Source: [Pasteurella] aerogenes (lineage in GTDB: Bacteria; Pseudomonadota; Gammaproteobacteria; Enterobacterales; Pasteurellaceae). From it: a stretch of 64,000 nucleotides of DNA. The notes beneath the pieces are model-generated. The model was not told the origin of the DNA. It saw nothing but the letters and a program-made list of their open reading frames with translations, and did no database searches. The position numbers and the translations under genes were made by a program. The DNA is taken from the NCBI GenBank assembly GCA_900637275.1, contig LR134362.1:744001-808000 (forward strand), in the 5' to 3' direction. Each line of letters begins with the position of its first letter. Within the stretch, counting starts at the first letter, position 1. Of the stretch, positions 18,450 through 28,300 are shown piece after piece.

Positions 18450-18902
18450 TTATTTACTGCGCAGTAAATCTTTCAAGCCCGCTTTCATTTCCGACATCTG
18501 ATTTTCATATAGCGCCTTGCTTTCCCGCTCATCAATCATATAGGAAATGGTTTCCGATAGGGTCATTTTCATTTTGCGCGAGTATTTTGATAAACGGAGC
18601 CATACCGCATATTCCAAATCAATGGATTTTTTCTTGGTTGTTTGTTTTTCTGCGTTAAAAAAACGTTTTCGACGTGCGCGAATGGCTTGATCTAGTTTGA
18701 CGATTAATTCTTCGGATAAATGTTGTTCAATCCATTCTTCAATTTGCACTGGTTGATGTTGGCTGGCAATAAATTGTTGAGTCATGCTTTCTTGCAAGCT
18801 ACGTTCCGGATAACGAGTAATATTTTCTCCGTCACGAGCTTTTTTGGTTAAATATACCCATTTCCAATTGGCTTCTTGATTTTCCAGTTTTTGGTATTTC
18901 AT
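18450..18902 (-). CDS. matP: Macrodomain Ter protein MatP
   Basis: A 150-residue DNA-binding protein that organises the replication terminus by binding matS sites. MKYQKLENQEANWKWVYL and RARRKRFFNAE...KKSIDLEYAVW match E. coli MatP closely, and the C-terminal ribbon-helix-helix and coiled coil are present (SETISYMIDERESK). Gene order matP, lonH, fabA is the same as in enterobacteria. matP is transcribed away from lonH. Confidence 0.96.
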   Translation of the reverse strand: MKYQKLENQEANWKWVYLTKKARDGENITRYPERSLQESMTQQFIASQHQPVQIEEWIEQHLSEELIVKLDQAIRARRKRFFNAEKQTTKKKSIDLEYAVWLRLSKYSRKMKMTLSETISYMIDERESKALYENQMSEMKAGLKDLLRSK

Positions 18903-19054
18903 CGCATTTCTCTTATTTTTGTCTAATTTAGTGACGTGGTAACGTAAATTATCATACGCCTATTTATCCGCTTTTTCTAGTAAATTTTACAGCGGAATTC
19001 ACGGAAGTATGCGATAATATTTCTTTTTAAAATGCTAACTGAAAGAGAATAAGA

Positions 19055-20833
19055 GTGACTTTATCTTTGGCAACCGAACAAAAACTGGATTGGCAAGATC
19101 TTACGCCAACCCTGAATATTCAAGGGCAACCCGGCGAATTTTCTGATTTTTTTACCTTGCAACCCGCGGCATCTTTGGCAATAAAACATTTTTTGCAAAA
19201 TAAGCACCGCACTTTATTGGTACTAAAAGCCGATGATCAAACGGAATATGCCAAATTATTGGAAAAACACGTACAATCGTTGCAAGCACCGAATTTGCCA
19301 ATCTCTGGCGTACGTTATGTTATCGAACAAGGCGACAGTTTTTCTTTTCCGTCTATTTATATCGAACCGGCACAATCTCTTGATGACAATTTTGCGGCAC
19401 AAAAATCAGTGGCAACTGCGTTGTATTTCGATCAAAGTCAATTGTTCGGCACAGTAAGGTTACACCCAAGTTCACAAGATATTCAATTAAGCGCTGGTTT
19501 AGTACATCAATTGAATAATGGCGTATTAATTTTGAGCGCGGCAGCATTTTTGTCGCAATTGGATTTGTGGCAACGCTTAAAACAGCTTTTATTAAGCAAA
19601 ACCTTTAGTTGGTACTCTTTACATCCTTATAAATCGTTACCTTGTCACATTCCAGATTGTCCGTTATCGTTGAAAGTCATTTTATTAGGCAACCGCGAAG
19701 AATTGGCATTATTAAACGAAGTGGACGAGGAACTTTATCATTGGGCGGATTATGCGGAAATTGAAAGCTATTTCACCTTAAATAATGTACAAGATCCGCA
19801 ATTATGGCGTGATTATGTGGTGAATTTGGCAAAACAAGCCGGGTTGCCTAATCTTATTGAGGATGGGGTAAATAAACTTTATCAGCTGTTGGTTCGACAA
19901 AGTGAAAGCCGCAGTTTGATTAGCATTTCTCCGTTAAAATTGACCGCACTTTTGGCAGATGCAGCTGCGTTTAGCCAAGATAATCAATTAAGTGCGGTCG
20001 TTTTTGAACAATATTTTTTGCAAAAATATCAACAACATGGCTTTTTGCGTGAGCAAACTTACGGAGAAATTCTAAATGAACAGGTGTTTGTTGCCACCGA
20101 TGGAGAAATGGTGGGACAAATTAATGGCTTGTCAGTAGTGGAATATCAGGGAACGCCGATTTCGTTTGGCGAACCTTCGCGTATTAGCTGTATTGTGCAG
20201 TTTGGTGATGGCGAAGTGGTTGATGTAGAACGTAAAAATGAACTCGCCGGCAACTTGCATAGTAAAGGATTGATGATTGCGGAAAGTTGCTTGGCGAATA
20301 TTTTGGAATTTGCGTCACAATTGCCTTTTTCTGCCTCTATTGTATTTGAGCAATCTTATGCAGAAATTGATGGCGATAGCGCTTCGCTTGCCAGTTTTTG
20401 TGTATTAACCAGTGCGTTGGCGGATTTACCTTTGCCACAGTCTATTGCGGTAACCGGCGCTATTGATCAATTTGGCTTGGTGCATTCTGTTGGTGGAGTG
20501 AATGATAAAATTGAAGGCTTTTTTACTTTGTGTGAACGTCGCGGTTTAACCGGTTCGCAAGGGGTTATCATTCCAAGTGCAACGATACATCAGTTGAGTT
20601 TGTCTGAGGCGGTTGTCAATGCGGTGAAAAATCATCAATTTTCTATTTGGGTAGTTGAAGATGTGTATCAAGCCTGTGAAATTTTATTCCAGCGACATTT
20701 GGTTGAAGAAGAAAATATGGATTATTCTGCGGATAACCAACCGCTTTCCCGTTTAATTCAACAACGTATTGAATTGCGTTCCGAGCAACAACAAAAAGGC
20801 AGTTGGTTGCGGCGAATGTTTGGAGGACGTTAG
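19055..20833 (+). CDS. lonH: Lon-family protease homologue LonH (YcbZ-like)
   Basis: A 592-residue protein, starting at GTG 19055 with GAAAGAGAATAAG upstream. The C-terminal Lon peptidase domain has the Ser-Lys dyad Ser442 (GDSAS) and Lys485 (NDKIEGF), 43 residues apart as in Lon. The N-terminal two thirds is divergent, with no clear Walker A, so it is probably an ATPase-like or substrate-binding region that does not hydrolyse ATP. It is equivalent to E. coli YcbZ between matP and fabA. The role is presumed cytoplasmic proteolysis; substrates are unknown. Confidence 0.88.
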   Translation: MTLSLATEQKLDWQDLTPTLNIQGQPGEFSDFFTLQPAASLAIKHFLQNKHRTLLVLKADDQTEYAKLLEKHVQSLQAPNLPISGVRYVIEQGDSFSFPSIYIEPAQSLDDNFAAQKSVATALYFDQSQLFGTVRLHPSSQDIQLSAGLVHQLNNGVLILSAAAFLSQLDLWQRLKQLLLSKTFSWYSLHPYKSLPCHIPDCPLSLKVILLGNREELALLNEVDEELYHWADYAEIESYFTLNNVQDPQLWRDYVVNLAKQAGLPNLIEDGVNKLYQLLVRQSESRSLISISPLKLTALLADAAAFSQDNQLSAVVFEQYFLQKYQQHGFLREQTYGEILNEQVFVATDGEMVGQINGLSVVEYQGTPISFGEPSRISCIVQFGDGEVVDVERKNELAGNLHSKGLMIAESCLANILEFASQLPFSASIVFEQSYAEIDGDSASLASFCVLTSALADLPLPQSIAVTGAIDQFGLVHSVGGVNDKIEGFFTLCERRGLTGSQGVIIPSATIHQLSLSEAVVNAVKNHQFSIWVVEDVYQACEILFQRHLVEEENMDYSADNQPLSRLIQQRIELRSEQQQKGSWLRRMFGGR

Positions 20834-20867
20834 TTGTATTCTTGTTAGTTTATCTTTCAATAAAGAG

Positions 20868-20895
20868 GCACGGTTTGGATAACCGTGCTTTTTTT
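20868..20895 (+). terminator. Rho-independent terminator of lonH
   Basis: GCACGGTT (20868-20875) pairs with AACCGTGC (20881-20888), followed by seven T residues. Confidence 0.93.
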
Positions 20896-21065
20896 CATCA
20901 AATATTTTAAATGTTGAAGGTATTTCTTAACTAAAATTGATGTAATAAAAAACGGATGATGTTGCTCAACTTGCTATAAATCATAATCTGCTTGAAGACT
21001 TAACCATAATTTAGGCGTAGTATCAGGAAAACACACAAAAGTGCGGTTGTTTTTTGTTTTATTTT

Positions 21066-21082
21066 AACTGATCCGATAAGTT
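21066..21082. promoter_or_regulatory. FadR-like operator upstream of fabA
   Basis: AACTGATCCGATAAGTT matches the E. coli fabA FadR site (AACTGATCGGACTTGTT) at 13 of 17 positions as I recall it. It is 104 bp before the fabA start and just upstream of the FabR-like palindrome, the same order as in E. coli. Confidence 0.65.
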
Positions 21083-21084
21083 TA

Positions 21085-21100
21085 GCTAACAGATGTTAGC
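21085..21100. promoter_or_regulatory. FabR-like palindromic operator upstream of fabA
   Basis: GCTAACAGATGTTAGC is a perfect 7-2-7 palindrome followed by TAT. It resembles the E. coli FabR site (AGCGTACACGTGTTAGCTAT), which controls unsaturated fatty acid synthesis. Confidence 0.65.
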
Positions 21101-21186
21101 TATATCTTATTTTTAGCAATGCTGTTATACTGTTTATAAGTTGACGCATTCTGCGTAATTAAAGTTGATTGAGAGGATTTGAATAA

Positions 21187-21717
21187 ATGAACAACTGTAC
21201 ACCAAATAAAAAAAGTAGCTACAACTATGACGAGTTGTTGGCATCCGGACGTGGGGAATTATTTGGTAAAGAAGGCCCACAATTACCAGCACCGAGTATG
21301 CTGATGATGGATCGGGTCATTGAAATGAATGAAGAAGGTGGTTTGTTTCATAAAGGTTATATTGAGGCAGAGTTAGATATTAAACCGGATTTGCCTTTTT
21401 TTGGCTGCCATTTTATCGGTGATCCAGTGATGCCGGGATGCTTAGGGCTGGATGCAATGTGGCAGTTGGTCGGTTTTTACCTTGGCTGGATTGGCGGCAA
21501 AGGTAAAGGACGCGCGTTGGGCGTGGGAGAAGTGAAGTTTACCGGACAGATTTTGCCGACGGCTAAAAAAGTGATTTATCGCATTAATATGAAACGGGTG
21601 ATTAATCGTAAATTGGTGATGGGGATGGCTGATGGTGAAGTTGAAGTAGATGGTCGCGTAATTTACACAGCAACCGATTTAAAAGTTGGGTTATTCCAAG
21701 ATACGTCTTGTTTTTAA
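21187..21717 (+). CDS. fabA: 3-hydroxydecanoyl-ACP dehydratase/isomerase
   Basis: A 176-residue enzyme that dehydrates 3-hydroxydecanoyl-ACP and isomerises the product, starting unsaturated fatty acid synthesis. The active-site His and Asp are in [23 protein letters not shown], as in E. coli FabA. GAGAGGATTTGAATA supplies the ribosome site. Upstream FadR-like and FabR-like operators suggest dual control. The chromosomal position after matP-lonH is conserved. Confidence 0.97.
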   Translation: MNNCTPNKKSSYNYDELLASGRGELFGKEGPQLPAPSMLMMDRVIEMNEEGGLFHKGYIEAELDIKPDLPFFGCHFIGDPVMPGCLGLDAMWQLVGFYLGWIGGKGKGRALGVGEVKFTGQILPTAKKVIYRINMKRVINRKLVMGMADGEVEVDGRVIYTATDLKVGLFQDTSCF

Positions 21718-21758
21718 TTGCGTTATTTTTTATCTCACTGCATTCCGATCTCAATCTT

Positions 21759-21789
21759 CCCCAATTCGTTGTAACAAAACGAATTGGGG
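21759..21789. terminator. Convergent stem-loop between fabA and ybaK
   Basis: CCCCAATTCGTT (21759-21770) pairs perfectly with AACGAATTGGGG (21778-21789). T-rich sequence follows on the + side only weakly. Confidence 0.75.
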
Positions 21790-21799
21790 TATCTTTCGG

Positions 21800-22276
21800 T
21801 TATTCATCAATAATATCGATGAATTCCGCATTAAGTAATGTTGCCAAATCTTGCGGGGATAATTCCACACTTAAACCACGTTTGCCGCCGGAAACATAGA
21901 TTTTATCGAATTGTAATGCCGATTGTTCAATCACGGTAGTCAGGCGTTTTTTCTGCCCGAGAGGGCTAATACCGCCCACTAAATAGCCGGAACTTTTTTG
22001 TGCAAATTCTTTATCCGCCATTTCCACTTTTTTCACATGGATAGCTTTCGCCGCTTTTTTGAGATTGAGCATATTGGCGGTTGGTAATACAAAACAGGCG
22101 AGTTTTTTTTGATCTCCATTTTCCGCAACGAGTAGGGTTTTAAAAGATTGATTTGGGTTTATGCCCAATTTTTCAGCCGCCTCATCACCAAAGTGTGTGT
22201 TATTCGGATCATGATCATAACTATGTAAAATAAAAGGAATTTTTTGTTTTTTGAGTAAATCAATTGCCGGTGTCAT
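21800..22276 (-). CDS. ybaK: Cys-tRNA(Pro) deacylase YbaK
   Basis: A 158-residue trans-editing enzyme that hydrolyses Cys-tRNA(Pro) misacylated by Pro[38 protein letters not shown] and [15 protein letters not shown] are nearly identical to the structurally known H. influenzae YbaK (HI1434). The conserved Lys lies in the FKTLL segment. It is single-copy and convergent with fabA. Confidence 0.96.
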   Translation of the reverse strand: MTPAIDLLKKQKIPFILHSYDHDPNNTHFGDEAAEKLGINPNQSFKTLLVAENGDQKKLACFVLPTANMLNLKKAAKAIHVKKVEMADKEFAQKSSGYLVGGISPLGQKKRLTTVIEQSALQFDKIYVSGGKRGLSVELSPQDLATLLNAEFIDIIDE

Positions 22277-22349
22277 TTTCTTTTCCTTAAATAATTCAGT
22301 ACAATAGCAAGATTATTTTACGCTGATTATTCAGTTAATGGGAGAAAAA

Positions 22350-23309
22350 ATGTTAAAGATTGCCATTGCGGCGGAATTTGAGTTAGCCGAAAAAATTGTG
22401 GAAGCGTTAGAACAAACAGAGCTGAACGTGGAACAAATTGTGGCGGTGGAAATTTACCCTTTCGCCGAAGAACAAGGATTGCGTTTTAATCATAAAAGTG
22501 TAGCGCAAATGGCGGCGGATAAGGTGGATTGGAGTGAGTTTCAATATGCCTTTTTTGCCACCGACGTGGCGCACGCCAATCATTTAGCACAAGCGGCTAG
22601 CGCCGGTGTTGTGGTATTGGATTTATTAGGGACTTGTGCTGGGTTACCGGATGTGCCGGTGGTGATCCCAACGGTGAATGAGGCGCAATTAAGTGAGTTA
22701 CACCGTAACATTGTTTCCCTGCCTAATCCGCAAGTGACGCAAGTGATTTTAGCAACAGCATCATTATTGCAAGATATGCCGGTGAAACACTTGAGCGTGA
22801 CTTCATTATTGCCGGCATCCTATACCAATGGGGAAACCGTCAGTCGCCTAGCCGGTCAAACTGCGCAGTTATTAAATGGTATTCCTTTGGACGAAACACA
22901 GCAACGTTTGGCGTTTGACGTATTCCCGCAAAGCAGCGACCCGTTAGCAATGCAGGTACAATCCTTTTTTCCGCAATTGGAAAATGTTGTGTTACACGCG
23001 GTACAAGTACCGGTATTTTATGGAATGAGCCAAAAAGTGACCGCACTTTGTGATTATTCACTGGAGATGGAAAGACAAATTGAATTATGGCAACAAAACC
23101 CGTTGATTCAATATGATGCAGAGCAAGTGATTACGCCGGTGATAAATGGTGAACGTGAAAATGGCGAAGCGGATGTCAAATTGCATATTAGCGGAGTAAG
23201 TGCGGTGGAAAATGGTATCAGTTTTTGGACGGTTGCCGACGAACAACGTTTTAATATCGCGTTTCTCGGTGTCAAATTGTTGGAAGGGCTTTATCGAGAA
23301 GGCTATTAA
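22350..23309 (+). CDS. usg: USG-1 protein, aspartate-semialdehyde dehydrogenase homologue
   Basis: A 319-residue protein related to aspartate-semialdehyde dehydrogenase. I chose ATG 22350 because GGGAGA precedes it; an in-frame ATG at 22338 lacks a ribosome site. The region that should carry the catalytic cysteine reads NIVSLPNPQVTQ, with no cysteine, as in E. coli Usg, so dehydrogenase activity is unlikely. The C-terminal dimer-type region is kept (QVPVFYGMSQKV). The function of the family is unknown. In E. coli usg sits before truA, but here a purine permease follows after a terminator. Confidence 0.85.
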   Translation: MLKIAIAAEFELAEKIVEALEQTELNVEQIVAVEIYPFAEEQGLRFNHKSVAQMAADKVDWSEFQYAFFATDVAHANHLAQAASAGVVVLDLLGTCAGLPDVPVVIPTVNEAQLSELHRNIVSLPNPQVTQVILATASLLQDMPVKHLSVTSLLPASYTNGETVSRLAGQTAQLLNGIPLDETQQRLAFDVFPQSSDPLAMQVQSFFPQLENVVLHAVQVPVFYGMSQKVTALCDYSLEMERQIELWQQNPLIQYDAEQVITPVINGERENGEADVKLHISGVSAVENGISFWTVADEQRFNIAFLGVKLLEGLYREGY

Positions 23310-23327
23310 ATCAATTCTATTTTCTTT

Positions 23328-23357
23328 AAAAAACGACAAATTATTTTGTCGTTTTTT
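23328..23357 (+). terminator. Terminator of usg
   Basis: AAACGACAAA and TTTGTCGTTT flank a 3-nt loop (TTA) at 23341-23343, followed by a T tract. Confidence 0.9.
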
Positions 23358-23484
23358 TGTTGGCAATCATTTTTACAAAAAATTCGTCGAACTTTATCAA
23401 GGCTTTTGCTACAATCGGTAGGAAAAACACCTGTCTTTAGGATTGTTTTTCACGTTTATTTTTTTACAACACTTGGAAATAACA

Positions 23485-24795
23485 ATGGAAAATCAATCTG
23501 TTCTACAAAAACTGTTTAAGTTACAAGAAAAAAATACGACTGCCAAAACAGAAATTATCGCGGGTATCACTACCTTTTTTACCATGGTTTATATCGTTTT
23601 CGTCAATCCGTCTATTTTGGGAGATGCCGGAATGGATAAACAAGTCGTTTTCGTGACCACCTGTCTTATCGCCGCATTTGGTACGATTGCCATGGGATTA
23701 TTCAGCAATTTACCGATCGCATTAGCGCCGGCAATGGGGCTGAATGCGTTTTTTGCTTATGTAGTTGTCGGCAAATTAGGCTATTCTTGGCAAGTGGGGA
23801 TGGGAACCATTTTTTGGGGTTCGGTCGGCTTATTTATTCTCACGCTCTTTCAAATTCGTTATTGGTTGATGGCGTCTATTCCGCTCGGATTACGGGTTGG
23901 GATTGGTGCCGGTATCGGGCTTTTTATCGCCTTGATCGGATTTAAAAATATGGGTTTAGTGGTGGCTAATCCGGCGACACTGGTTGCATTGGGCGATTTA
24001 CATAATCCACAAGTGTTAATGGGAATTTTAGGTTTCTTTATTATTGTGGTGTTAGCGGCGCGTCATATTTATTCTGGCGTGTTGATTTCCATTGTGGTTA
24101 CCACATGCTTAGCCTTGTTGTTTGACGATAATGTTGCTTTCCACGGGATTATTTCTATGCCGCCAAGTTTAGGCTCTGTTGTCGGTGAAGTGGATATTGC
24201 CGGCGCTTTGGATACCGCCTTATTAGGTATTATTTTCTCGTTTTTATTGGTCAATTTATTCGATTCCTCCGGTACTTTATTAGGCGTGACCGATAAAGCG
24301 GGATTAAGCGATGAAAAAGGGCGTTTTCCAAAAATGAAACAAGCCTTGTATGTGGATAGTGTCAGCGCGGTTGCTGGTTCTTATATTGGTACCTCCGCGA
24401 TCAGTACCTATATTGAAAGTGGCGCCGGCGTTTCTGTTGGCGGACGTAGCGGCATGACTGCCTTAGTCGTCGGCTTACTGTTTTTATTAACCATTTTCTT
24501 TTCACCATTGGCAAGTGTCGTGCCGCCTTATGCTACAGCGGGTGCCTTGGTTTATGTGGGTATTTTAATGGCATCCAGTTTGATCCGCGTACAATGGGAT
24601 GATTTAACTGAAGCCACGCCTGCTTTTATCACGGCTGCTATGATGCCATTTACCTATTCCATTACCGAGGGAATTGCCTTCGGCTTTATTAGCTATTGCG
24701 TGATGAAAGTCGGAACAGGACGTTGGAAAGAAGTGAACGCGCCGGTTTGGGTGGTAGCGTTGCTATTTATCGCTAAATTTATTTGGGTTGGCTAA
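23485..24795 (+). CDS. NCS2-family purine permease (AdeP/GhxP type)
   Basis: A 436-residue transporter with 13-14 hydrophobic segments, matching the AzgA-like branch of NCS2 (adenine or guanine/hypoxanthine:H+ symport). TTFFTMVYIVFVNP, LAPAMGLNAFFAY and LFDSSGTLLGV are family signatures. I chose ATG 23485 (MENQSVLQKLFKLQEKN), the conserved start; the frame is open 14 codons further. Adenine versus guanine preference cannot be told by eye. It is followed by its own terminator. Confidence 0.88.
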   Translation: MENQSVLQKLFKLQEKNTTAKTEIIAGITTFFTMVYIVFVNPSILGDAGMDKQVVFVTTCLIAAFGTIAMGLFSNLPIALAPAMGLNAFFAYVVVGKLGYSWQVGMGTIFWGSVGLFILTLFQIRYWLMASIPLGLRVGIGAGIGLFIALIGFKNMGLVVANPATLVALGDLHNPQVLMGILGFFIIVVLAARHIYSGVLISIVVTTCLALLFDDNVAFHGIISMPPSLGSVVGEVDIAGALDTALLGIIFSFLLVNLFDSSGTLLGVTDKAGLSDEKGRFPKMKQALYVDSVSAVAGSYIGTSAISTYIESGAGVSVGGRSGMTALVVGLLFLLTIFFSPLASVVPPYATAGALVYVGILMASSLIRVQWDDLTEATPAFITAAMMPFTYSITEGIAFGFISYCVMKVGTGRWKEVNAPVWVVALLFIAKFIWVG

Positions 24796-24809
24796 GCCAA
24801 ATATCAAGA

Positions 24810-24836
24810 AAAGGTGTTCTACGGAACGCCTTTTTT
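24810..24836 (+). terminator. Terminator of the purine permease gene
   Basis: AAAGGTGTTC (24810-24819) pairs with GAACGCCTTT (24824-24833), with one G-T pair, then T residues. Confidence 0.92.
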
Positions 24837-24914
24837 GTGTCATTCGCTTTTTACTTTTATCCAATTGGGTGTACAATGAAAACTCGTTGTTTTCCCTCAA
24901 ATAAGGATATTATC

Positions 24915-25271
24915 ATGCAAAAGATCTTATTTATTATTCATTCTGCCGCTTACGGAAACGAGAGCTTTTTCAGTGCATTACGTTTAGCGTTGCAATTACA
25001 GGATCAACATAAAAGTGCGGTTGATTTAAAGTTGTTTTTGATGTCTGATGCAGTGACCGGCGGATTGGCGAAACAAAATCCTGCAGAGGGTTATCATGTG
25101 CAACAAATGCTGGAAATTTTGACTGCACAAGGCGCCACGATCAAATTATGCAAAACTTGTACCAATGCGCGCGGCATTACTGATGCGGCATTAGCAGAGG
25201 GCGTAGAAATCGGTACTTTAGCTGAATTAGCTGATTGGACGATGGCTGCCGATAAAGTGTTAAATTTTTAA
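24915..25271 (+). CDS. DsrE-family sulfur-transfer-like protein (YchN-like)
   Basis: A 118-residue protein starting at ATG 24915 after AAGGATAT. MQKILFIIHSAAYGNESFFSALRLAL and LFLMSDAV are typical of DsrE/YchN proteins. Cys79 and Cys82 in IKLCKTCTNARG match the conserved cysteine region used by the family for persulfide carriage. It is probably a small cytoplasmic homo-oligomer. There is no genetic link to a sulfur pathway in the window. Confidence 0.82.
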   Translation: MQKILFIIHSAAYGNESFFSALRLALQLQDQHKSAVDLKLFLMSDAVTGGLAKQNPAEGYHVQQMLEILTAQGATIKLCKTCTNARGITDAALAEGVEIGTLAELADWTMAADKVLNF

Positions 25272-25395
25272 TCTTTTTTACATCTCGCAAACCGAAAAAC
25301 ACAGAAAATAATGACCGCACTTTGTTCTATTTGGGGTTTTTACGGTGTTTTTCGGTGGTTTTATATCAATCGTGCTTAACCTCAACTTTGGCAAT

Positions 25396-28300
25396 ATGAC
25401 GACACAATCTTTAAATCCAACTGCCATGCCGCTTAATTCGGTCAGTCTTATTGAAGCCTCCGCCGGTACCGGGAAAACCCATACCATGGTTTCTCTATAT
25501 TTGCGTTTGTTATTACAAGCAGGAGAAAATCCCTTTCCGCAGGCGCTGAATGTGGAGCAAATTTTGGTGGTCACCTTTACCGAAATGGCAACCCAAGAGC
25601 TGAAAGAACGTATTCGAGAACGCATTTATCAGAGCAAACAACTACTCATTCAATATCGCCAAACGCAAGATAAAACCGTATTAGCAAAGGATCCCTTTTT
25701 ATTTGAGTTGGCAGATAGTATCACGGATCTCACGCAAGCCATTTCGCGTTTAACCCTTGCCGAACAAAATATGGATTTGGCGAAAATTTCGACTATTCAC
25801 AGTTTTTGTTTGCAAACCCTTATGCAATACGCCTTTAATTCCGGTATTCATTTTAATATTGAGCTACTAAACGACGAACAGGAATTATTACAACGTATCG
25901 TTAATGAATTTTGGCGCACGCATTTTTATCATCAATCCGTTGCTGCAACTCGTTATATTTTCGCCCAATGTCGTACGCCGGCGCAATTATTGGATAAAAT
26001 TGCCTCGCAACTTTCCGGCGCCGCGTTAAAACCGCGTATTGATGCACCGCACTTATTAGACGGTGATATATCTTCTTTTTTAAGCGCAATTAGCCCGTTG
26101 TTGTCAACATTAAACGAATTTAAACAAACTTGGTTAAGTGTCGCTCCTGATTTACATGCGCAGATGAAAGAAAAGAAAACTGTTCGTGTGGATTGGTTAG
26201 ATTCCCGTTTTGCCGAGTTACACTTTTGGGCAAGCGATCCGAATGTGGTTTCAGTACCGGAAAAACTCCATTATTTCACCACGGAGGCAATCAACAAAAG
26301 TAAAAATCCCGTGGAACATCCAATATTTGCCAAAGTAGATCAGCTGATTGCTGAAATTGGCACGCAAATTGATACTTTAGAAGCCGTTTTTTTATATCAT
26401 TGCATTAACGCCATTCGGCAACGTTGGTTTGAATATAAATTAAATCATCGCCAAAAAGGTTTTAACGATTTATTACGGTTGGTGCATGATGCCTTGCGTG
26501 GCGAGCAAGGAGAGCGTTTAGCGGAATTAATTCGGCAGCAATTTCCTTTTGCCATGATTGACGAATTTCAGGATACGGACGCGCTACAATATCAAATTTT
26601 TGCCACGGTTTATCTCTCACCGCAAGCGAAAGATAGCGGATTTATTATGATCGGCGATCCGAAACAATCCATTTATAAATTTCGCGGTGCCGATATTTTT
26701 ACTTATCTTAAAGCGGCAAAACAGGCGAAACAACGTTACACGTTAACGGAAAATTGGCGTTCTGGTCAGCCGCTGATTGATTGTGTTAATCGTTTTTTTG
26801 ATTTTCAGCAACCGCCACCATTTTTATATCAAGATATTCAATTTTTACCGGTGCAGGCGGGGAGTGAGAAAGCCGATTTTGTGTTGGATGGAAAAATTGA
26901 ACCGCCCATGCGTTGTTATGTGGGAGAGGCGAAAAATTTTGCCGACTGTTGTGCTAATTCCATTCAGCATTGGCTAAAAAGTGCGCTGGAAAATCAAGCC
27001 AACATCGCAGATGCACCGTTACAAGCCAAAAATATCGCAGTTTTGGTGCGCAATGCGTCACAAGCGGAAATGATTAAGCAAGCCTTATTAACGCGGGGTA
27101 TTGCTTCAGTGTATTTATCCGATAAAAGCAATGTGTTTGACAGCCCTGTGGCAATGGATATGCTACAAATTTTGTATGCCTGTTTTAATCCGTTAAACGA
27201 AAGAACCTTGCTACGCGCTATTTCTTGTAGTCTTTTTGCCTTAAGCAGCGAGCAGCTGTACCAAATTCGACAAAATGAAAACCAATGGGAAATGTGGGTT
27301 GAAACTTTTCTTGCTTACCAAAAATTATGGCAGCAACAAGGTGTGTTGGTTATGTTACATTATTTGTTGCAAGAACAACAAATTAGCGAAAAATTATTGG
27401 CACTGCCGCAAGGGGAACGTAAATTAACGGATTTTTTGCATTTGGCGGAATTATTGCAACAAGCCACCCGTTTAAATGATACGGAAGCGGCGTTATTACA
27501 TTGGTTCGAAAAGCAAATTCAAGGCAAAGCACGTTTAACGGAAAATATCCGTTTGGAAAGCGAACGGGAATTGGTCAAAATCGTGACCATCCATAAATCT
27601 AAAGGCTTGGCTTATGATGTGGTGTGGTTACCATTTATTGCCAACGCGTTGATTAATCACAGTGATCCGATTGAAAGCTATTATGATAGTGATGCAGATG
27701 AAATGTTTTGGGATATGAATGGCACACATGCTGGTGAACGTCTGCAAGAAAAAATGGCGGAAGAATTGCGCTTATTGTACGTTGCTTTAACTCGAGCGAA
27801 ATATCAGGTAGTGATGGCGTTGCCGGAACAATTTAAAGATAATTGGAGCGCGTTGTTATATTGCCTTACGCAAGGTCAAATCGGCGATCAGCCGAAAATT
27901 AAAGCTAAATTTGACAAAAGTGCGGTCAATTTAATTGAAGATTTAAAATCTCTGTCAACCAATTTAGCTATTGAGGTACAACCGATGACTGCTTTAGAAG
28001 TCTTGCCGCCTTTATCTGATACTGTACCGGAAGAACTATTGAGTAGCGCGTCATTTCACGGGCATATCCAACGGGATTGGCAAGTCAGTAGCTTTAGTAA
28101 ATTATTGGAACAACATCAACGTTTGTTGGCAGAACAAAATGCTGAACGGAGTGGCGAAAGAGCGGTGGAAATGTCGCCAATTTTCGACGTGGCAAAAGAT
28201 TATGATCAGCAATTTGCGATTTCAGATGAAATACTTAAAGAAACCGCCGCCGAATTAATATGTGAGGAAGCGGAAATTGTATCTTATCCTTTGGGTTTTT

